Below the pieces are notes generated by a model. It had not been told where the DNA came from. It saw only the letters and a program-made list of their open reading frames with translations, and made no database searches. A DNA stretch of 64,000 nt from Tetrahymena elliotti 4EA (taxonomy: Eukaryota > Ciliophora > Oligohymenophorea > Hymenostomatida > Tetrahymenidae). Within the stretch, counting starts at the first letter, position 1, and each line of letters starts with the position of its first letter. The translations under genes and the position numbers were made by a program. This document shows, in pieces, positions 34,790 to 47,400 of the stretch. The stretch covers positions 231,122-295,121 of the forward strand of contig JH720337.1 in assembly GCA_000231825.2 (NCBI GenBank), in the 5' to 3' direction.

Positions 34790-37161
34790 ATGAATAGAAA
34801 CGAAACAAGATCACCTTCAAATGCAATATATAATTCCCCTAATCGAGTCTACAGGAAAACTGTATATCGTTAAAGAGGCACTTCATATGATAATTTCATT
34901 AAGGAAGTAAATGATCTACATAGCAGAAATAAAAAGAACTAAAATGTACTTGATAAATCTTTACATCTTCCTGATAAAGAAATATTATCTCATCGCAGCT
35001 CGCTCAATCCTAACTCAAAAAACCTTATAAGAAAGCTGGATTTTTTGGTAATTAATTAGTTTAAAAAAAAATGAGCAAAATGAATGAATGAATTAAAAAT
35101 GATTTTTAATACAAATTAAGTTTGTTGGTACCCACCCATCAACAAAAAGAATCATTAAAAAAATAAATAATATTTTGAGATATTTTTGATTTTTGCATTA
35201 AATATTATGAAATTTGTAGAAAGTAGTTAATCTATCAAAATGATTAATAAAATTAAATAATAGCCATTCTCCTTAAAGCTAAATAAATTTTTACCTTAAT
35301 TAAATATTATAATATAAATATATAATAGCCTTAGACAACAAATGGTAATGATGAAAAAAAAAGCTCTCTTCGTGCTTAATCATTAGATAAAAATAAATTA
35401 AGATCTTCTCTTGGAAACGTCTAATTTTAAGATCATCGTCAATAGTAAAATTAGTAAGTGCAATTATAGCATAACACGCAAACATAACCTCAAGAAATTT
35501 AGTAGAAGGATTAATATTTGGATTCATATCTAGATAATATAAATAATAAACATATTTAAGAGAAAAGAAATTCTAGTTGCAATAGTTATTACTAATAAAA
35601 TTCGCCAAGAAGTTTCTCTGATGCATATACTCCATCTCATGTACCATGTTTTTCTTTAGATTACTCATTTTTAGATGATATTTCTCCAAACGACCCCAGG
35701 CTCTAAAGACTTTTAAATGATGAAGCTATTACTAATAAAACAGTAGATGTTGCAAAGCTGCTTGATCAAAATCCTGATTATTTTCACCATATGTTCAGTA
35801 ATTAAATCTTGATTTCTTAATAAAATTATATTTCATTTTAACGAAGGAAAGAAAAAGAAATATACAGCATTTAATTGGAAAAAAATTCATATACAGAGAA
35901 TAATATGCTAGGTTTCATTTTAAATAAAACTACTATCAAATTATCAAATAAATTGACATTTGAGATAGATAATTTAATGATTTATAAATAATGAGAGTTA
36001 ATTAAATCAAAACATATCCATAAATAAAAATATCACAATAATTTTAGATTAATAATTTTTTTAATGTAAAATTAGGAAATTGTGCTTGCTTTTAGTGCAC
36101 CTGTGGACTATGTAAGTGTGAACACTCAAACTTGAAATTAACTTATAAACCTGGATTTAAAACTAATTATAGAAAAGATTTTAATAAGAAAAGTTTTGAT
36201 AAATCTCCAAGCATTAATTAGACTCATTATAATTCTTTAGGCCTTCATAATTCAGATATTATAAACCCTAATTTATCAACTAATTATCGCGTAACTACTA
36301 TTTTTATTATTTAGAGAAGTTATATAAAAAAATAATCATATTTAATTTAAAAAAAGAGTGATTATTAACCTTGGAAGGTAAATAAACAATCTCCATAAAG
36401 GGATGGATATAAACCTAGTGGAAATCCTTTCTTTGCTTTGACAACTTATAATGTAATTTGATTTAATTAAAAAGTTTTATAGATGTATATTTACTGAAAA
36501 AATAGAGTAATTTCAAGGACTGGTAAAATTATGATCCTAATAATAAATCCCTCAGACCATTTGATAAGCATGTATTTGGTTTGCCTTTAGCTAATACCAC
36601 AACATATAAAGATAACTACAATATGAAGGATTTATTAAATCCTTTAACTGCTAGAGATATTAAAGCTTAATAACAAGGGTAAATTACTTATAGTCATTAA
36701 ATAGAGTTTCTAATTTAGTATATAAATAGATCTCCTTTATTGAAGGGTTACGGGCCTCAAAGTAGTACTGAATACAATAGTAGTTATATTGGAAAGAATC
36801 CTTATGATAGATCTCCTAATAAGAATCTTTCAGATACATAAGTAACCCAAAGCATATTTTTTATTTTAAAGATTAATGTTTTGTAAAAATATCATTTTAG
36901 CGAGTTACAGGAATACCATCTTTCCCAGAACAATTTAAAAGTACATTCATGAACGACTTCAATAATAAAAGAAAATTAAATGACTGTCCTGTAAAAACTT
37001 AAAAATTTGCAACAAAACCTTGGAAACTTAAATTACTTACAAAGATTAATTAATTTAGAAATACAAACTAAAGCAATAATTATAGTAATACTCATGGAGA
37101 AATTAAACTAAACTAACTTAATAATTCTAACATTTCTTATAGTCCTCAAATATAAAATTGA
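34790..37161 (+). CDS. SAXO: SAXO-like (stabilizer of axonemal microtubules) protein
   Basis: Seven exons (34790-35047, 35329-35797, 36076-36290, 36357-36452, 36506-36678, 36730-36841, 36901-37161) give 527 residues in phase. About residues 243-258 read RNCACFQCTCGLCKCEH, the Cys-rich signature of SAXO/FAM154 proteins (animal SAXO1 has a C-x-C-x2-C-x-C cluster at its start). After it come spaced Tyr/Phe-rich repeats such as YKPGFKTNYRKDF, TTYKDNYNMKD and TEYNSSYIGKNPYD. SAXO proteins lie on axonemal and basal-body microtubules and protect them. Here the Cys cluster sits mid-protein behind a 240-residue Ser/Asn/Gln-rich region, instead of at the N-terminus. Exon 2 includes a poly-Gln-like stretch (HRQQQNQQVQLQ) that standard-code tools misread as a minus-strand ORF. 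Confidence 0.8.
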
Positions 37162-38137
37162 TCTAAAATATGTCTAAATTATATTAAAACAGCAAATCGC
37201 TTTTTATTGTTCTTTATTTTGTAAAAAAGTTTATAATAATACTTTTACTATTTCATCAAAATAAATTTTACCCCTTTTTAATCTTCCGAAAACTCAAAAT
37301 GTTTTTATTTCTTCAAAGAAATTGTGAATCAAAATGATAAAAAATAAACAACTTAAAATTAAATTAACAATTTTTTTCATAATTATTTCAATAATAATAT
37401 TTTTAAATTAAATGATGATAACATAATGGATATTAAGCTTTCTTTTAGAATTTTTTTTTGAATTTTATCAACTAAATTTCTAAATAAATTAGGCTTTAAT
37501 AATTTAATTTTTGTAAAAAATTTTAATTTACTATTTTAAACATGTTTTTTTCTTTAAAATTGAAGATTAAAATTTAAGAAGATCAAGTAATTGATAATAG
37601 CAAAGTCTATAAAACTTTAGATTCATTAAATCCATTATCATTTAAAACTGATATGTTTCCTTTAATATTTAAAATAATTTAGGAAAAAATAAAATGAAAA
37701 TGTAATGGCCACTAAATAATCAATATTAATCTTTTTGTGATAATTAAAATAAAAAGAAACATATTTATGATTACTTTATTTTTAAATAATATTAAACAAA
37801 CTTCAATCTGATACTTATTTTAATTTGTGATTTTTTTGTTATTGAATTTATCAAAAAATTTCATTCTAATGTTCTAAAAAAATAACAAATCCTCTAATTT
37901 TCCTTATTAATTTAACTTGTTTCTAAATATTGGGGTTTTTTTGTAAATATCCAGGAAATTTTTGGAGAAATTTTAATTGAAATAAAAAATTATCATTAAA
38001 GAACTAAATTGAGGATAGAAAAACTCTAATAAAACATAAATATGAAAATGGAAATAAATAAATTAGAAAATTAATAATTATAAATTAATAAATTATGCAT
38101 TTAGTAACAGGTTTTAATATATCATTTTTATGAAATT
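37162..38137. other. Intergenic between convergent genes
   Basis: 3' flanks of the SAXO-like and GCP3 genes. AT-rich with nothing else supported. Confidence 0.6.
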
Positions 38138-41100
38138 TCATTCGTAATTAGATTAATTGTGATCTTCTTGATCATCTCCTTCTTCATGATCATCATATTA
38201 ATACTTATTATATTGATCACCATATTATTCATCATAGTCTTCATGTTCTCCTTATTCATGCTATTCATCTTCTTCTTATTCTTATTTATTGTAAAAATCT
38301 GAAGAGTTATAATTTTTTTAATCGGATCCTTAGTATTTTTAATCTTCTTCTTCTTAGTCTCCTTCATCTTGTTATGATAAATTACCACTACTATTAATCT
38401 AATTTTATATTAAATTTATTTATTTGAAAAGTTTAAATTTATTAATTTACTTATTGTTATGCTTTATTTTAAGCTTAAAAGAAGTTATTTTGTAAAGGTT
38501 GTTTATTTAATCTTAAATATTCATCATTTTAGTATGACTATTATTGATTGTTAATTCTTTGCTTAAATGCCTCTGAGTCCATTCCAGTAAAATTATTTCC
38601 GAATGAGTTATTTTTAGAGAATAATTTTGACTGATAAGAATTTGATTTATCTGCATTTTACTCTTCTTCCATCCTGCCATAGTTAGTTTCAACTGTCTTA
38701 TAGCTTCTATTTGAAGGCAAGGCAGAAGTAGATGGCTTGAAGAAATCTTATTTTTAGGTTAAATTTATGCTAGGATTGTTTTTACCTTAAAAGAAGTTAT
38801 TCAATGACTTTTAGCTATTTATATCAAGGTTACTAAATCCTGTTAAATTTGTTTTGTTCAGATTACTTTTGCTAGCATTAGATATTGATGATTGATCTTG
38901 AGCAAATAAAGGATTATTTTAAAGGAAAGACGAATCTTTTTTAATAAACCCACTATTCTTTAAGTTATTATTGTTAGACATATTAGAAAAGAAACTTTCT
39001 TTTGTATTCAGTTCAGCTCCAAAGTTATTTGGCTTAGGGATATTTGTATTTACATCAGGTTTAAAGAATTAAGAAGTTTCTCTGTTTGGAGGCAAGCTAT
39101 TACTATGAGGCCCTAAATTAAAGAGCTTTGCATTATTATTGTATGAAGGAATTTCATTACCTAAATTTTAGCTGCTTCCTGAACTACTATTTACTTTTAC
39201 ATTAAAATTTTGCATTCTTAAAGTACCGCTTGCTGAATATTTATTTAGCTAATCTTAACCAAAATTGGTTAATGATTCATTTTGTCTAGAATTATAATAT
39301 TCATTGAAATCTAACTTGAAGCTCAAGAAACGAAGCTTATCTTCCTTTTTAAGTAATACTAATAATTCAGTAAATTACTTTTAAAAGTCTTTTTATATTT
39401 AGTTAAATTAATTTGCGTTCTAAGGAATTTAAAAGTCTTCTGATTCTAGTTAGTGATCACTACCACTTCCATGCTCATCCTCTTCTTATGCAAAATCTTT
39501 ATTACGAGAAAAATCATGACCAAATTCACTGAGAATTGCCTTTTGCTTATTTGTATTCTTAATAGCTCTAATACGTTCATATTCTTCCTAAATTTCTGTT
39601 AAAATAATCATTTATGTGTTTCTAAACTTAATAATTAAATTAAAAAGAGAATTCATGAGTCTATAAATATTAATATTCTTATCTGTCAGCAGAGACTTAT
39701 CTAAGACAGAATTCACAAAGTTTATGTGGGTTTAGATGATTTCAGCAAAATCTTTGGTTTTGTCAAAGTCATCAAGGAATTATTTCCAAGTTGTTTCTAT
39801 AGCATCAACCATAATGTAGCATGTAAGATTATTGATAAAATGAGTCATTTAATGACGAAGTATGTTAAATTTTTTCATGAGTTTGGAAATAGGTTCATGA
39901 GATCTTTCTCTTCCTATAAGATTTGCAGACTTCATATGGTCTAACCAAATTTGTGACAAGCAGTGACTAACCCTACGAACTCTCCATAAGAAATTGAATA
40001 TTTTAAGATAGTTTCTCATCACAGATGGGGACAAGATAGTATCAATTGGTGAGTCGACATTATAATCCAAAGTAAAGATATCCCAGCCTTTATCTCCAGG
40101 AGATGCTTCTAACAATTTAATATCTAATCTTTAACTGCTTTCTTAAAAGGCAGTGCTATTACCTTTTATCACACCATCAAGGATAGCTTTAGATAAAATA
40201 AAAAACATGAAAAAATTATTTTTTATATTAAAAAATAATATTGAAAATTCATTTTTTATATTAAAAAATAATATTGAAAATTCAACATAAAATATTTTGC
40301 TTTTCAATAATATTTTTTAAATAATTATCAAATAATTAAAATTATCTTGTGGAAATAAAAGGATTGATTGATAGATCATTTTTTATTATAATTTTGTAAT
40401 AAAAATAATGGCAAATTTTACATAACAAATTATGACGATGAATTTCATTTGCATTTTTTGAGAGTTACTCAGAAAGAACTTCCATAAGGGATTATACAAA
40501 ATCACCTTATCCCATTAAAATATATCTCTTTATATTCAAAAGATGCTACTTTAGCTAATATCTGTCAACTAATATGTTAACTATTCTATTGTTTGTTAAA
40601 AGAGCTGCTTCATAAATCCATTATTTAAAAACATCAAAACTTTTTTTATCAACTATTTTCAAGTTGCAAGGAGCTAAGTTTAATTTCCAGTCACTTGACT
40701 TGCAAGATTTGTGTAAAAAGTTAACGCTTCTACCAATATTGAAAATGGTGATAGCATTATGTTTATCTATTATGTTAGGAATTTATTTAATAACCATAGA
40801 GTATCTTTTATTCCATATGTCAGCTTCACCTACATTTTCAGTTACAAAAAATTCTCCCAAAGGATCACTTAATTCTCCATTATAAACCCAGGAGTTAACA
40901 TATTTGATAAAAGGTTAGACAATACTTTAAAGAATTCTACTAATTAGCTACTAAATAGGAGGACTTCCTTAGGTTTCATAAGCATTGACTGCAGAAATAA
41001 CTTAAAATCCACTCATTCCTTTAGTTGCATCACAAATGATAGCTAACCATTTTAATCTTTCCATAGGTTCAATGACCCAGAGTTACAGTTTTCTTAAAGT

Positions 41101-42135
41101 AAATTAACTTGGATTGACTCCATTTTAAAGGTTGACACTATTTGAATTGTTTTCATTATTTTATTAAGGATTTTGATATGAGGCTTAACTGAGTAATAAA
41201 GACTAGTTATTTTAGGAAAGGATTTAATTATTATAAGAAGCATTTAATTCATTTTCAAAAATAGCAATCAATCTATAATATTCATTCAGTTCATCTCTTA
41301 TTGCTTAGTGAAGTGCTTAACGAATTTATCCTTAAGGCTCTCCTTGTAAGTATATTTATATTTTTCTAAATAAATCTCCCATTCCTGCTAATTTATTAAC
41401 CATTTCTCTGACTGGATCAGAAACTGAAACATTATTCTTAAGCATAAATTTATCTTCTTATTTGTTAAGAGTTATGTAGTGTCCATCAATTGCTTAAAAG
41501 GTAAACAAAAGATCCCTTATCAAATCTTTTTCAGTAAGATCAATATTAGGATTACCTTTATTGCTAATCTTTTTAATTGTTTACAAGAACTAAATATTGC
41601 TTTAACCTAAAAATGATCTCTGTGTCTAGTTGTTGAATGTATTTGACTAGTTATTGGCCAAAGTATTCATAGTTGTATTATTTTCGATTTCCATTGTTGT
41701 GTTTATTACCTGATTATTATTTTTGAATAAAGCTTCAACATTATCAAAATGTTACTTTATTTCAGCACTATTTGAAAGAGCAAATAATAAATGAAGGATC
41801 GCTGACTTATTTTAAATAGCTGCTGGGTATTTCTCCAATTTATTTAGTAATTCCTAAACCCTTAATTGCTACTAATTGTTTTTAGCCTATCTAATCAATT
41901 AATTTTTTATAACTTTTTCATCAGTTACTCTGGCGCCAAAACGTCCAGAAAGCATCTTCATAAAATAGCTTAAAGCCTTTTGAATAGTAACTTCATTGAC
42001 TCCTTGCATTTCAGATTCTATTAGAATTTGTACCCACTTAGTTAAAGCCTTTTGCTGGTCACTCATTTCCACTAAACGTAATTTAATTAATTGGCTTGCT
42101 AGCGCTAAAAGATTATTTGTATCTGAATCCTTATA
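38138..42135 (-). CDS. GCP3: Gamma-tubulin complex component 3 (GCP3/Spc98), 5' exon not found
   Basis: Three exons seen (42135-40422, 40186-38451, 38398-38138), in phase, at least 1,236 residues. The GRIP1 part has DLLFTFQAIDGHYI, LNEYYRLIAIFENEL, RLKWLAIICDAT, WVYNGELSDPLGEFF and IGRSVNFLHKSC. The GRIP2 part has YILMGQGDFVQSLMEVL, RLDIKLLEASPGDKGWD, LDYNVDSPIDTIL, YLKIFNFLWRVRRVSH and KLRFLSFKLDFNEYY, the normal GCP3 end. GCP3 pairs with GCP2 in the gamma-tubulin small complex that nucleates microtubules at basal bodies. Beyond the usual end are about 365 more residues, Ser/Asn/Phe-rich with an acidic tail (EDYDEQYGDQYNKYQYDD). No ATG precedes the frame's left edge at an acceptor-like TTCATTAG, so a short first exon lies upstream. 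The next ATG inside would cut about 20 residues. Confidence 0.93.
40218..40283. repeat. 33-bp tandem duplication inside a GCP3 intron
   Basis: Two exact head-to-tail copies of 33 bp (40218-40250, 40251-40283), core TAATATTGAAAATTC, within the 235-nt GCP3 intron at 40187-40421. It looks like recent replication slippage and could make this intron length-polymorphic. Confidence 0.9.
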
Positions 42136-42635
42136 CTAATGAAATGTATTGTGATGATATATTTTATATAATTTTCCTCTTTAATTTAAATTTTTATTAA
42201 AATTTTCAAAAAAATAATCAATCAAACTTTTCTGCCTTCAATATTTTTTATTTTCAAAAAAGAGCCCTTTAATATTACAAATTATAACTAACAAACAAAT
42301 TAACTACATACACAATCATAATATATAATATAGATACATGCTATTTTATTTGAAATCAAAAAATTTCTTGGCTCTCTTTTCTTTTTCAAAAATCTTCTAT
42401 TTATGTATTATTAGATTTTTAAAAATTACAATTTAAACTGCAAAAATTGATAAACAAATAAATAAGTAAATAAATAAATAAAGCTCAGTGAACAATTTAG
42501 CACAAATATCAAATTTATTCTAGGATTTATTTTTTAGACATTCTGTCATACAAATAAAAAACTATTTAAAAATTTTCTGTCTTTTTCTTCTAAAAATTAT
42601 TTTTATTTCAAAAACAATTAATTTTTAACATTTTT
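42136..42635. other. Intergenic; probably contains first exon of GCP3
   Basis: 500 bp between the visible GCP3 5' end and the oligoribonuclease stop. A short ATG exon for GCP3 should lie here, but I cannot choose one with confidence. The region also includes a TAAA-type tetranucleotide run near 42460-42482. Confidence 0.45.
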
Positions 42636-43208
42636 TCAAATCTTGAAAACTTCTTTTCTATAATACTTTAATTCTTCTATACTTTCTATTATATCATCAA
42701 GAGCTCTATGACCACCTTTTTTGGCTGGACTATTTTCCAAAACTTGAGGACTCCATCTCTTAGTAAGCTCTTTTATGGTGGAAACATCAACCATTCTATA
42801 ATGTAAAAATTTATAAAGATTTGGCATTTATAATTGTATGAATTTCATATCTTGATGGATAGAATTTCCTGCTATTAATGCTTCTCTTTCTCCTACATTA
42901 TTGTCTTTTAAAAATTGAATAACTTATTCTTCAGCATTTTATAAAGAGATTTGACTTAATAAAACTTTATCATATAGTCCACTACCTTTATGAGTATTTG
43001 TGCACCATTCATTCATTGAATCTAGAAGAGTTTTAGGTGCAGAAATAATTAATTCAGGACCTTTAATTACTTAATTTAATTCACCATCAGTTAATATTGC
43101 AGCTATTTCAATAATCTAATCTTTATTCATAAAATCGAAGCCAGTCATCTCGCAATCTACCCACAAAAGTGGATTTTTTAACTTAGTATTTTTTTCTTAA
43201 TTATCCAT
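42636..43208 (-). CDS. REXO2: Oligoribonuclease (Orn/REXO2 family 3'-5' exoribonuclease)
   Basis: Intronless, 190 residues, the family's usual size. [12 protein letters not shown] at residues 14-25 is ExoI with the catalytic Asp and Glu. [15 protein letters not shown], then [20 protein letters not shown] follow. [17 protein letters not shown] is ExoII with its Asp. [19 protein letters not shown] and [16 protein letters not shown] is ExoIII, giving a complete DEDDh set (final His and Asp in HRALDD). The enzyme degrades 2-5-nt RNA fragments to mononucleotides and is mitochondrial and cytosolic in eukaryotes. No presequence is seen, so cytosolic location or an unseen exon are both open. Without reading TAA/TAG as Gln, only its last third appears as an ORF. 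Confidence 0.95.
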
Positions 43209-44436
43209 TTTACTAATTTTTGATTTATTAAATCTTATTTACTGCTAATATATTTTTTGTGAATATATTTTTTATTAGCTCCTAATTAAATGCTTAGCAA
43301 ACATCAAAGAAAAAGAATCAGTTTTTTGTTCAATAGTAAATCTTTAAATGCTTTTATTTTTACTTGCTAATTTAAATAAGTTTTTAGAAAAATAATTTTT
43401 GCCTAAATTTAGAATCTCATTAATTTTAATCTGTAATAAATTTATCATCTAGATTTTTTTTAAATAATTATGTAATTATAAAAATAAAAACTATTTTAAG
43501 ATTTGTAAAGAATTTAAAAGTTTAATATTAAAAAAGTTAAATTTTTTAATTCAAAGGCAATTAAAGGCAATTATCAACTTAAAAACTAAAAATTAAGATT
43601 TAAAGCTAGATATTTTAAAATAAAATTATCTCATAAAAAATAATTTAAGTTTATTTTTGAAAACTATTTTCTTTTTTAAAATTACAAATTTTTCTAAATA
43701 CACTTCATAAACAAAAAAATAAAACTAATTAGTAAGCTTGATGGTTTATCATATAAAATTATATTGCATACATTATTTAATAGTTGATTATTTTGATATC
43801 AAAAATAAATTTTTGTTATCATTTTTCTTAAAATAATTCTTTCTTACTTGCTTTTAAACAATTTATTTGTGAAAAAAGAGTTAAAAATGTTTAATTTAAA
43901 ATGAAAAAGAATAAAAATAATTTTTTAAAATGCTAATTTTTAAAATTTATTCTAATAAATTTCAAAAATAAAAATAAACTTCAAAATGTTGTTTTTAATT
44001 TTATAAAATAATTATAATTAAATTATCTTAATTTTTTTAAGATAAAACAATAATAACTTATTTGAAAAATTTATTGAATGATGCTGAAGTATATGATTTT
44101 TATTATGAGTGAAATCCTAAAATAATTTAAAAATAGTTGATTACTAATATCATACTTGATAGTTTTACTATACTAAAAATTAAAAAGTTAAAATGGTTGA
44201 TATTTATAAAAGTAATTAGATATTTAATTGATATTAACAATAATTTTATGTGGTATATTCTTCGCTTAATTGAATCGTTGATAAACAATCACATAAAATC
44301 AAAAATTTAATTATTTTCTGTTAATTAATTTATAAATCTAAATTACTCTCACCAGAATATATATTTTTAGAAAAATAAGTACTAAAATATAATAGTTACA
44401 TTCAAATAATTTGGAATTTATTTTATAATAAATTAG
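43209..44436. promoter_or_regulatory. Divergent intergenic region, oligoribonuclease / giant gene
   Basis: 1.2 kb of AT-rich DNA between outward-facing genes. It includes a 10-bp perfect tandem pair AAAGGCAATT at 43553-43572. No promoter motif can be named. Confidence 0.45.
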
Positions 44437-47400
44437 ATGATTAAGGATTAACAAAAAAAAGTTATAGACTATGATTAGAGGAGAGTGGAATTGAATGAAA
44501 AATTGAGAGAAAATTATTTTATCTTTTAAGATTTTTTGAAGAAAGGGAATATTAAGCTTAAAAAAGTCAAATCAAAAACAGGCAAAATGCAATATGATTT
44601 TGATTTTTCTTCATAAAATTACCATTACAACTCAAAAGATCACATATTTTTTGAAGAGCCTGATTTTCAGAATGAGTTTATTAATTAAATTACTCAATCG
44701 CTTATTTAAGATATTAAGCCGAATTTAAAAACAAGTTTATTCTCTGACCAACAGTCAAAAAGAGTGCAGTCATTTATGATTCTTAAAAATGATCCAGATT
44801 CTACAAAAATAAAAGTAGTTAGTTTTTTTAAGAGAAGAATTGCTTAGCTTGATATGAAAAAGAAAAAAACTATTATCAGATACAGTAATTTTATTAGAGG
44901 ATCATCATCAAATACAAGATGTGACAGATATTTACTTTCAAGAGTTAATTTAATAGACTAAGAAATTATACATTTATAAAGAAGGTACATAATAAAATAT
45001 GCATGAAAATATTTTGTATTAGATTCTATTGGTTTTTAATTTTACTTTTATTTTGTTGAATTAAATTAAATTATTTTTTAAAATCATCAAAATATTTATG
45101 AAATTATTTTATTGTTACAGAATTGAAAGACTGTAGTAAGATGATGGATTTACAGAAAGTTTAACTAATTTTAAACAGAGACCTATAGCTGTAAACGAGA
45201 AAGGAAGCTAGATATATAGGGCTTTAGATGATGATGAAATGTGCTTTTCAAATATTGCAAGAGAGGATATCGAAGTTTATATGAGAGCTAAGTTATTTGA
45301 AAATAGATCAAAGAGGAATATGTGGAAATTTTATTATTAAGCTAAATGGATACATTACACAAATAGATTTGAGATTATTGAAGAAGTGAGCAATCAACTT
45401 AATACCAAGAGAATATAAAACTAAGCTCAATGGTCTGCCTACTATGAAAAATTATATGATTTTTTTGAAAGAAAAATAATTGAAAAATTTCCAATTTCTT
45501 AAAATGAGATGAAATAAGTTCTCTAAAAATTATTTGAATAAAGTAAAATAATATCTATGCTTAATTTATATTTAAGATTTTATATTTCTCCTTAATAAAG
45601 TGAAAGTAGTCAATAAGGAATAATAGGAATACTAAAACCTCTTTTTAAGATATGATTTGCTCCCTTTATGGCCTTCAACTATAATCGAACAAAATACTCT
45701 GCTGTAAAAAGCTTGTGATTTGTTTGTTAAAGGAGTTACAGTTAAATCTACTGAAATGCAAAGTTTAATTTTTAAGGTAGATTGAACTATTTATGATAAT
45801 TATTTGATTAATTTCTTTTAATAAAAGATGAATATTATTATGGGAGTTCTGTTTGAAAATTAATTGGATATTTGTAGTTATGAATCCAAAGAATCTGTAT
45901 TGAATGATCAAGCAGATAAAAGTGATACTAAAAAGGCTAACATATCAAAGAGTAATAGGGAAAAAATTTCCTAAATAGAAGAGGGATCTCTAAAATAGTA
46001 AATAAAAGAAATACTAATTAAGAAAAAAACCATAATATTGGTGGAAGCTGATTGGGTTAGCTTACTTGATTTTACACCTAAATATGATGAGTGTTAAATT
46101 AATGTAATGAACACTCTTAATTTACCAAATATCACAGAAGACTCTACAACAAAGTGAATATTATTAATTTCAAATATTTTAAAGGATAATTTTTTTATTT
46201 TATAACCAAATAGATTATTAATTTCATTTTTGGGAAATAGAGACTATGATTCAATTAAAAAATTTATATCTGAGTAAACTAAAGAAATCATCAGTTCATT
46301 TGATGAAAAATTTTTTTTATTTATTGAGAATTTGAAGTATGTTGACAAGACACGTAAAATAATATTCTTTGAATAAGATTATAATTATTTTTTAAATTAA
46401 GATAATTCAATATCTTTCGAACTCCTTGTAGACACATATTAAGAAGGTTTAAGTGATTAAAATAAGCCATTCGATACTCTGAAAAGCAAAAAGTTAGAAG
46501 TTAAAGAAAAATTAAAAAAAGAGCACTTGTATGCAATCATAGATATTGTTAATGAATAAAAACCAGTTGAGTCAGCTTTGGATACAATTTATGGACTTAT
46601 GTTTTTAAAAACAAGTGAAAACAGGAGAAAAATTTTGAACACCTTAAATGCAATAAGATCCATAGAAAGAAGAATTACTTATGATCTTATCAGAATATGT
46701 AATTATTCATTATTGAAAAGAAAATTAACTCATGAGATATTTTTGTTAAATTTCAGCTTTTTATTTTATTAGACATTGAATTTGTGGAGTTAGATATAAT
46801 TTAAAACTTTTAGATTTTTTAATATTTTAAATTATGGAAATATTTATTTAATAAATAAGTTGATTGCTCTTTTCCTAGAGAGCTTGATGATGAGTTTTTG
46901 GTAAATGTGAACTAAGAAAAGCAAGAGGAAGCATAAAATGAAAAATTTAATCTTCAGCCTAAGGTAAATAAATAGAGTGATCCTCAGAAAATTAAGAGAA
47001 AATAAGTGCATTCATTTAGTGAAGCTAAAAAAATATTTGATGAAAGATATCTGAATTCTTTAGACAGCAATATTTCTTTAGGAAGGTTTGATTAGATTGT
47101 TTATGATAATTAATCCTTTTTTGATGATTATGAAAATAAAATAGTTCCTGAAATATATGTGAAAGGTAGTTATTATTATTTTTTCAATCTTAATATACTA
47201 ACTTTAAATCAAATTAAGGGGATGATAAAGATGGCTTAAGTGGATACGGAAAGTATATTATGTATGATGTTTCTGAGAAAGATACTCAAAAAGTTGAAAA
47301 AAGAATTCTTAAGACTATCTCTTTCTTCATTGAGAAATTTGAAAAAGTTAATAGAGTGAAAGATTTCTTTACTATTATTGATAGATTTAATATCAATAAT

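Noticed and set aside
35300..35527. 75-residue minus-strand ORF in the SAXO-like locus
   Set aside because: The plus strand here is an in-frame coding exon (Gln-rich, TAA/TAG codons) that splices correctly; the minus ORF is its shadow.
38128..38388. 86-residue Lys/Met-rich minus-strand ORF
   Set aside because: It is another frame of the acidic GCP3 C-terminal exon (38398-38138), which reads Asp/Glu/Gln/Tyr-rich in the correct frame.
39849..40115. 88-residue minus-strand ORF as a separate gene, and the plus-strand ORF over it
   Set aside because: The minus ORF is the GRIP2 core of GCP3 in the standard code; the plus ORF is antisense noise.
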